NCBI RefSeq assembly: GCF_003287895.1
Contig: NZ_CP030280.1
Span: 1,123,501-1,187,500, forward strand
Reading direction: 5' to 3'
Origin: Blautia argi
GTDB taxonomy: Bacteria; Bacillota; Clostridia; Lachnospirales; Lachnospiraceae
Length of the DNA stretch: 64,000 nucleotides
The notes beneath the pieces were generated by a model. That model was not told where the DNA came from and ran no database searches. It saw only the letters and a program-made list of their open reading frames with translations. This document shows, piece after piece, positions 59,848 to 64,000 of the stretch. The translations under genes were made by a program, and so were the position numbers. Position 1 is the stretch's first letter. Every line of letters starts with the position of its first letter.

Positions 59848-59884
59848 AAAGGTGGTTGTTTTTTGGAAACAGCCGCCTTTTTTT
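59848..59884 (+). terminator. uxaC terminator
   Basis: AAAGGTGGTTGTTT pairs with AAACAGCCGCCTTT (two G-U pairs) and is followed by more T. Confidence 0.85.
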
Positions 59885-59958
59885 CTGGTATTTTGAAAGG
59901 ATTTATGCTAATATAAGACGAATGTTAAAACGAAATAAAAAGTAAGGGAGAAAAAACT

Positions 59959-61221
59959 GTGGAAAATCGTAAAATTATCCAGGTAGAAGAAAAAGTACCG
60001 CCAAAGCTTTTGGTTCCGCTGAGTATCCAGCATATGTTTGCCATGTTTGGCGCCTCTGTGCTGGTTCCGTTTGTCTTTGGTATTAATCCGGCAATCGTAT
60101 TGTTTATGAATGGTGTGGGAACTCTGCTGTTCATTCTCATTACAAAGGGAAAAGCGCCTGCTTATCTGGGTTCCAGCTTTGCCTTTATTGCCCCGGCGGG
60201 GATTGTTATCAGTAAATTCGGTTATGATTACGCTCTTGGAGGATTTGTGGTTGTAGGCTTCTGCGGCTGTATTCTGGCACTGATTATTTACAAATTCGGG
60301 TCAGACTGGATTGATGTGGTACTGCCTCCGGCAGCCATGGGACCAGTGGTTGCCCTGATTGGTCTGGAACTGTCCTCTACGGCGGCGAGCAATGCCGGTA
60401 TGCTGGACGAGAAGCTGAAAAGCGGTAATGTCATCGTTTTTCTGGTAACGTTAGGCGTGGCTGTGTTTGGATCTGTGGTATTTCGGAAATTCCTTTCCGT
60501 TATCCCGATTCTCATTGCCATTATTGCGGGTTATATTGCAGCCATTGCCTGCAGAATCGTAGATTTTCAGGCAGTTGCCGAGGCGCCGCTTTTTGCTCTG
60601 CCGAATTTCGGCACACCAAAGTTCAATGCTGAAGCCATTATGATTATTCTGCCGGTTATTCTGGTTATTACCTCTGAGCATATTGGACATCAGATTGTAA
60701 CCGGAAAGGTGGTTGGCAGAAATCTGATTAAAGATCCGGGACTGCACCGTTCTCTGTTTGCAGATAATTTCTCTACCATGATTTCCGGCTTTATCGGTTC
60801 GGTACCGACTACAACCTATGGAGAAAATATCGGAGTTATGGCAATGACCCGTGTATACAGTGTGTATGTTATCGGCGGTGCAGCCGTACTGTCTATTATC
60901 TGTTCTTTTATCGGAAAGTTGACTGCATTAATCAACACCATTCCGGGACCGGTTATTGGTGGAATTTCCTTCCTGCTGTATGGTATGATTGGTACTTCTG
61001 GTATCCGTATTCTGGTAGATGGAAAGGTAGATTACAGCCGTTCCAGAAATCTGGCGCTGACTTCTGTGATTTTTGTCACAGGGCTTTCCGGAATCACCTT
61101 GCGTATTGGAGAAATTGAGTTAAGAGGTATGGTGCTTGCCTGCATCGTGGGTATGCTTCTGAGCCTGGTTTTCTATGTGTTGGACAAGCTTAAGCTGACT
61201 AATGACAGAGAAGAGGCGTAA
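59959..61221 (+). CDS. uraA: Uracil permease (UraA, NCS2 family)
   Basis: This 420-residue nucleobase-proton symporter has 12-14 spans and the NCS2 pattern: LLVPLSIQHMFAMFGASVLVPF, GSSFAFIAPAG, LPPAAMGPVVALIGLELS, VITSEHIGHQIVTGKVVGRNL with the substrate-binding Glu, and GSVPTTTYGENIGVMAMTRVYS with a second Glu. The QH and GENIG residues favour uracil over xanthine. GTG 59959 follows AAGGGAG. An extended -10 (TGCTAATAT) at about 59904-59912 may be its promoter. No PyrR-type leader was recognised. Confidence 0.92.
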   Translation: MENRKIIQVEEKVPPKLLVPLSIQHMFAMFGASVLVPFVFGINPAIVLFMNGVGTLLFILITKGKAPAYLGSSFAFIAPAGIVISKFGYDYALGGFVVVGFCGCILALIIYKFGSDWIDVVLPPAAMGPVVALIGLELSSTAASNAGMLDEKLKSGNVIVFLVTLGVAVFGSVVFRKFLSVIPILIAIIAGYIAAIACRIVDFQAVAEAPLFALPNFGTPKFNAEAIMIILPVILVITSEHIGHQIVTGKVVGRNLIKDPGLHRSLFADNFSTMISGFIGSVPTTTYGENIGVMAMTRVYSVYVIGGAAVLSIICSFIGKLTALINTIPGPVIGGISFLLYGMIGTSGIRILVDGKVDYSRSRNLALTSVIFVTGLSGITLRIGEIELRGMVLACIVGMLLSLVFYVLDKLKLTNDREEA

Positions 61222-61234
61222 GGAAAAAATACGG

Positions 61235-61273
61235 AAAGACATCTCGCATATCAATATGTGGGGTGTCTTTTTT
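61235..61273 (+). terminator. uraA terminator
   Basis: A 16-bp stem (AAAGACATCTCGCATA with TATGTGGGGTGTCTTT, three G-U pairs) around TCAA is followed by TTT. Confidence 0.85.
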
Positions 61274-61284
61274 GTTAAGATAAC

Positions 61285-61328
61285 AATAGGCTGCCGCATC
61301 AGAAATATTTCTGATTCGGCAGCCTATT
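61285..61328. repeat. 44-bp near-perfect palindrome between convergent genes
   Basis: Two 22-base arms (61285-61306 and 61307-61328) are complementary except at one pair, with no loop. It lies between uraA and the converging aldo/keto reductase. It probably ends the minus-strand transcript, though no long T-run follows on either side. Confidence 0.65.
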
Positions 61329-61358
61329 GTTTCACAGGAATGCGTGTTTTATGAATTT

Positions 61359-62486
61359 TTATGCCAGTTCGCCCAGCTCTTTTGCAGCAGTTGCCAGATT
61401 TTCACGGATAGAAAGCGCTTGGGGACAGACGGTTTCGCATTTGCCACATTTTTTGCACTGGTCAGCCCGTGCAGATTCTTTCATTTCGGTAAAATAAGCG
61501 CGTTTTGCCTTTTCATCATTTCCATACATGGACCAGTTATTCCAGATGTGAAAATTGCCCGGAATGTCCACGCCAAAGGGACAGGGCATACAGTAGGCGC
61601 AGCCGGTACAGCCATTTTTGGTTCTCTGGCGGATTGCGGCAGCTACATTAGCCACAACTTCCTTTTCTTTTAAGGAGAGAGGTGTAAAATGTGTGAAGGT
61701 TTCCAGATTGTCCTGCACCTGTTCCATGGTGGACATGCCGCTTAATACCACTTTGACATTAGGCTTGCTGGCAACCCAGCGAAGCGCCCAGGACGCAAGA
61801 CTGTGTAAAGGGTCAAAGTCTGTAAAACGAGCGGCAATTTCCTCGGGAAGAGAAGCCAGGGAGCCGCCTTTGACAGGCTCCATAATAACCAGAGGAATAC
61901 CAAGTTCTTCGGTCAGCTCATAGCCTCGATCCCCTGCCTGAATCTCTGTGTCAATGTAGTTATACTGAATCTGGCAGAAATCCCAGGTTCTGTAGGTGAG
62001 AATTTTCTTAAAGGTGTCAAAATCATCATGAAAGGAAAATCCCAGAAAACGGATTTTTCCCTGTTGTTTCATTTCCTCCAGAAACGGAATTACGTTCAAA
62101 TCTAATACCTGTTGCCATTTTTCCTTGTCCAGACAATGAATCAGATAAAAATCTACATAGTCTGTCTGCAAACGTTCTAACTGGCTGTCAAAGATTTTTT
62201 TTACATCTTCCGGGGTTTTGATATCCCACATGGGAAGCTTAGTAGCCAGATAAAAGGAATTCCGGGGATATTTTTTCAGTGTGCGTCCAAGAAAGGGTTC
62301 GCTTTCTCCGTTGTGGTAGGGATAAGCAGTGTCTATGTAATTAACCCCGGCTTTGATAGCAGTATCCAGAAGCTTTGCGGCCTCTGCTTCGTCAATAGTT
62401 CCGTCGGGATTTTGGGGAAAACGCATACAGCCAAAGCCCAGAAGAGAAGGGGAAACCCTCAGTTTTTCAAATGCACGATATTCCAT
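61359..62486 (-). CDS. Aldo/keto reductase with C-terminal 4Fe-4S domain
   Basis: The 375-residue protein has an AKR barrel (about 1-270) with the catalytic tetrad region DTAYPYHNGESE (Asp, Tyr) and TKLPMWD (Lys), and YVDFYLIHCLDKE with His. The C-terminus carries CTGCAYCMPCPFGVD and CKKCGKCETVCPQ, ferredoxin-like clusters. Such fused reductases are frequent in gut Clostridia and probably take electrons through the clusters. It is convergent to uraA and divergent from the DUF134 gene. Substrate unknown. Confidence 0.87.
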   Translation of the reverse strand: MEYRAFEKLRVSPSLLGFGCMRFPQNPDGTIDEAEAAKLLDTAIKAGVNYIDTAYPYHNGESEPFLGRTLKKYPRNSFYLATKLPMWDIKTPEDVKKIFDSQLERLQTDYVDFYLIHCLDKEKWQQVLDLNVIPFLEEMKQQGKIRFLGFSFHDDFDTFKKILTYRTWDFCQIQYNYIDTEIQAGDRGYELTEELGIPLVIMEPVKGGSLASLPEEIAARFTDFDPLHSLASWALRWVASKPNVKVVLSGMSTMEQVQDNLETFTHFTPLSLKEKEVVANVAAAIRQRTKNGCTGCAYCMPCPFGVDIPGNFHIWNNWSMYGNDEKAKRAYFTEMKESARADQCKKCGKCETVCPQALSIRENLATAAKELGELA

Positions 62487-62581
62487 TTGTTACCTCCTAT
62501 GTTATGTTAAAGTGTTATCTTTATTTTATCATTGTATGAGAAAAAAGGACAGATAGAAAAGATATTTTTTGAAGAATGTTA

Positions 62582-62610
62582 TTGACATATGCTGATAACA
62601 AAGGTATAAT
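62582..62610 (+). promoter_or_regulatory. Promoter of the DUF134-NifX gene
   Basis: TTGACA (62582-62587) and TATAAT (62605-62610) lie 17 bases apart. Confidence 0.8.
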
Positions 62611-62626
62611 AAACATATGCCAATAA
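62585..62626 (+). repeat. Direct repeats flanking the -10 box
   Basis: ACATATGCTGATAA (62585-62598) and ACATATGCCAATAA (62613-62626) recur with a 28-base period on both sides of the -10 box. They could bind the DUF134-type HTH protein encoded just downstream. Confidence 0.45.
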
Positions 62627-62645
62627 AGGCAGGGAAGGAAAAGCA

Positions 62646-63380
62646 ATGCCAAGACCAAACAAACCAAAATGTGTACAGAAACTGCCGATTTGTCAGACCT
62701 ATTATCCGGCTGGAAAAGAAAACTCCTGTCATGAGATTGTCTTGTCAGTTGAGGAATACGAAACTCTACGGCTTTTGGATTATCAGGGAATGACTCAGGC
62801 ACAATGTGCCAGACAAATGGGAATTGCAAGGGCAACGGTGCAGAGCCTTTATACAGAAGCAAGGAAGAAAACAGCCAGATTTCTTGTGGAGGGTGCAGGG
62901 CTTTGTATTCGGGGCGGAAATTTTTGTATTGAAGAGCCAAAAGAAAAGAACGGTAGTGAGAAAGGAGTTTTTAAAATGAAAATAGCAGTGACTTATGAAA
63001 ATGGAGAAGTATTCCAGCATTTCGGACATACAGAACAGTTTAAGGTATATACAGCAGAGGACGGAAAAATTCTTTCTTCTGAAATTGTAGACACTAATGG
63101 CAGCGGACATGGCGCATTGGCAGGATTTTTAAAAAACCTGGGTGTTGAAGTTTTAATCTGCGGCGGAATCGGCGGCGGAGCTAGAAACGCACTGGCAGAG
63201 GCTGGAATCCGTCTTTTCCCGGGAGCATGTGGAAATGCAGATGCACAGGCAGAAGCCTTTCTGGCAGGAAGTCTGAATTATAATCCGGATACTATGTGTA
63301 ATCATCACCACCATGAGGGAGAGGGTTGTCACGGACACGGTGAGGAAGGTCATACCTGTGGCGGACACTGCGGAAAATAA
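62646..63380 (+). CDS. DUF134 HTH-NifX/NafY fusion protein with His-rich tail
   Basis: The 244-residue protein joins three parts. Residues 1-100 are a DUF134 DNA-binding domain (MPRPNKPKCVQKLPICQTYYPAG, YETLRLLDYQGMTQAQCARQMGIARATVQSLYTEARKK). Residues about 113-215 are a dinitrogenase Fe-Mo cofactor domain (MKIAVTYENGEVFQHFGHTEQFKVY, VLICGGIGGGARNALAEAGI). The last 27 residues are Cys/His-rich (CNHHHHEGEGCHGHGEEGHTCGGHCG). The parts are often separate genes. It may sense or carry an Fe-S or metal cluster and control its own promoter; this is inference. Confidence 0.85.
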   Translation: MPRPNKPKCVQKLPICQTYYPAGKENSCHEIVLSVEEYETLRLLDYQGMTQAQCARQMGIARATVQSLYTEARKKTARFLVEGAGLCIRGGNFCIEEPKEKNGSEKGVFKMKIAVTYENGEVFQHFGHTEQFKVYTAEDGKILSSEIVDTNGSGHGALAGFLKNLGVEVLICGGIGGGARNALAEAGIRLFPGACGNADAQAEAFLAGSLNYNPDTMCNHHHHEGEGCHGHGEEGHTCGGHCGK

Positions 63381-63419
63381 ACAGGTGTAAGAGTGTTAAA
63401 TAAAGAAGAAACAGAGAAA

Positions 63420-63514
63420 AAGGGACTCTGCTTGTAAATAGGAGTCAGGAGCTGTAGCAATTTTCTTTGGAAAAGGCTATAGTTCCTGACTGACTGTTTA
63501 CAAAGCAGAGTCCT
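63420..63514. repeat. Long imperfect inverted repeat (~40-bp arms)
   Basis: Bases 63420-63458 and 63474-63514 are complementary with a few mismatches and single-base gaps (GGACTCTGCTT...GTAAA and GTTTACAAAGCAGAGTCC), with a 15-base loop. It lies between two converging genes with no other feature. It could be a bidirectional terminator, a small MITE-like relic or a structured RNA. Confidence 0.6.
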
Positions 63515-63563
63515 TACTTTTGGCATTTACTATATTTTTTCAGTAACTTTTGTATTTCACGTC

Positions 63564-64000
63564 TTATCGATTGCAGCCGCAGTCATGTTCCCCACAGGAG
63601 GCTTTACAGGGCATATCAAATGCCGGGTTAAAGGCATAGAAGTTTTTGGAATCCAGGTCTTCCTGTACATGCCTTAAAACTTCACCGAAACGCTGGAAAT
63701 GGACGATTTCTCTGGCGCGGAGGAAGCGAATTGGAGCAATAACGTCTGGGTCATCAATCAGACGAAGAATATTGTCATAGGTTGCGCGAGCTTTTTGCTC
63801 TGCGGCCAAATCTTCAAATAAATCTGTAATTGGGTCACCTTTTGACTGGAATTCACAGGCATTAAAAGGAATTCCGCCTGCTGCCTGAGGCCAGATGCCG
63901 ACTGCGTGGTCTACATAATAAGGGGCAAAACCAGCCTTTTCGATTTCTTCCATGGAGAGATTGCGGGTGAGCTGGTGTACAATGGTGGCTACCATTTCAA
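63564..64000 (-). CDS. Manganese catalase/CotJC-like protein, partial
   Basis: The frame is open to the window edge, so the N-terminus is missing; the in-frame ATG at 63995 belongs to the family block LGHLEMVATIVHQL, not a start. Visible are the ferritin-like helices with HFQRFGEVLRHVQEDL near the end and DDPDVIAPIRFLRAREIVHF. Mn-catalases disproportionate peroxide at a di-Mn centre; short CotJC forms occur in spore coats of Clostridia. The C-terminus is Cys-rich (CKASCGEHDCGCN). Confidence 0.85.
   Translation of the reverse strand, partial: EMVATIVHQLTRNLSMEEIEKAGFAPYYVDHAVGIWPQAAGGIPFNACEFQSKGDPITDLFEDLAAEQKARATYDNILRLIDDPDVIAPIRFLRAREIVHFQRFGEVLRHVQEDLDSKNFYAFNPAFDMPCKASCGEHDCGCNR

Overview
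The window looks like a chromosomal segment of a Gram-positive anaerobe of the Lachnospiraceae, probably Blautia or a close relative. This rests on AGGAGG-type ribosome binding sites, the rimP-nusA-rnpM-ylxQ-infB-rbfA-nrnA-truB-ribF...rpsO-pnp translation cluster, an LCP protein, a class B sortase, an anaerobic NrdG activase, a TRAP-type hexuronate system and Tn916/ICEBs1-family remnants. The genus is an inference from gene content, not a database result.

Layout. 1-4.9 kb: the end of a patatin-like lipase, then ppx-ppk1 (polyphosphate turnover), a PHP phosphoesterase and tRNA-Glu(CUC). 5-11 kb: a PAP2 phosphatase, a second type IIA topoisomerase pair (ParE/ParC-like) and a transglutaminase-like lipoprotein; the first PAP2 promoter carries a LexA-like box. 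11-19.6 kb: the rimP to ribF operon, in which IF2 carries a 39-bp tandem repeat. 19.7-27.1 kb: a cell-envelope block lies between ribF and rpsO-pnp. It holds a Na/Pi symporter, a frameshifted NlpC/P60 hydrolase, an LCP ligase behind an apparent transcription attenuator, sortase B, a secreted protein that ends at SPKTGN with no membrane anchor, and an O-antigen-ligase-like polymerase. 27.1-33.1 kb: rpsO, pnp (with a long leader hairpin), a YARHG lipoprotein, nrdG, dut and fabV.

33.1-44.2 kb is an AT-rich accessory island made of decayed mobile elements. A 25-bp direct repeat brackets an ABC transporter/two-component module and small ORFs. Next comes a Tn916/ICEBs1-type remnant: a MobT relaxase fused in frame to the last part of a tyrosine integrase, its oriT and a strongly folded non-coding stretch. 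A HTH regulator, a TetR/SDR/EFR1 cargo operon and Tn916 Orf7/Orf8-like genes follow.

44.2-51 kb returns to core-like genes: DUF1292, a frameshifted ClC channel, a GH13 protein lacking its catalytic residues, DUF5662, a DUF4203-like membrane protein and a lone fabH with a palindromic FabT-like operator. A related, weaker site precedes fabV.

51.2-59.8 kb is a hexuronate regulon: divergent uxaAB and lacI-type regulator-dctPQM-uxaC, with a near-identical TGTAAG-NN-CTTACA palindrome at each promoter. The window ends with uraA, an Fe-S aldo/keto reductase, a DUF134-NifX fusion and a partial Mn-catalase/CotJC gene.

Four otherwise conserved genes (NlpC/P60, ClC, uxaA, uxaC) are broken by single-base shifts, three of them one extra T in a T run. 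Real decay and base-calling error cannot be separated from the sequence alone.
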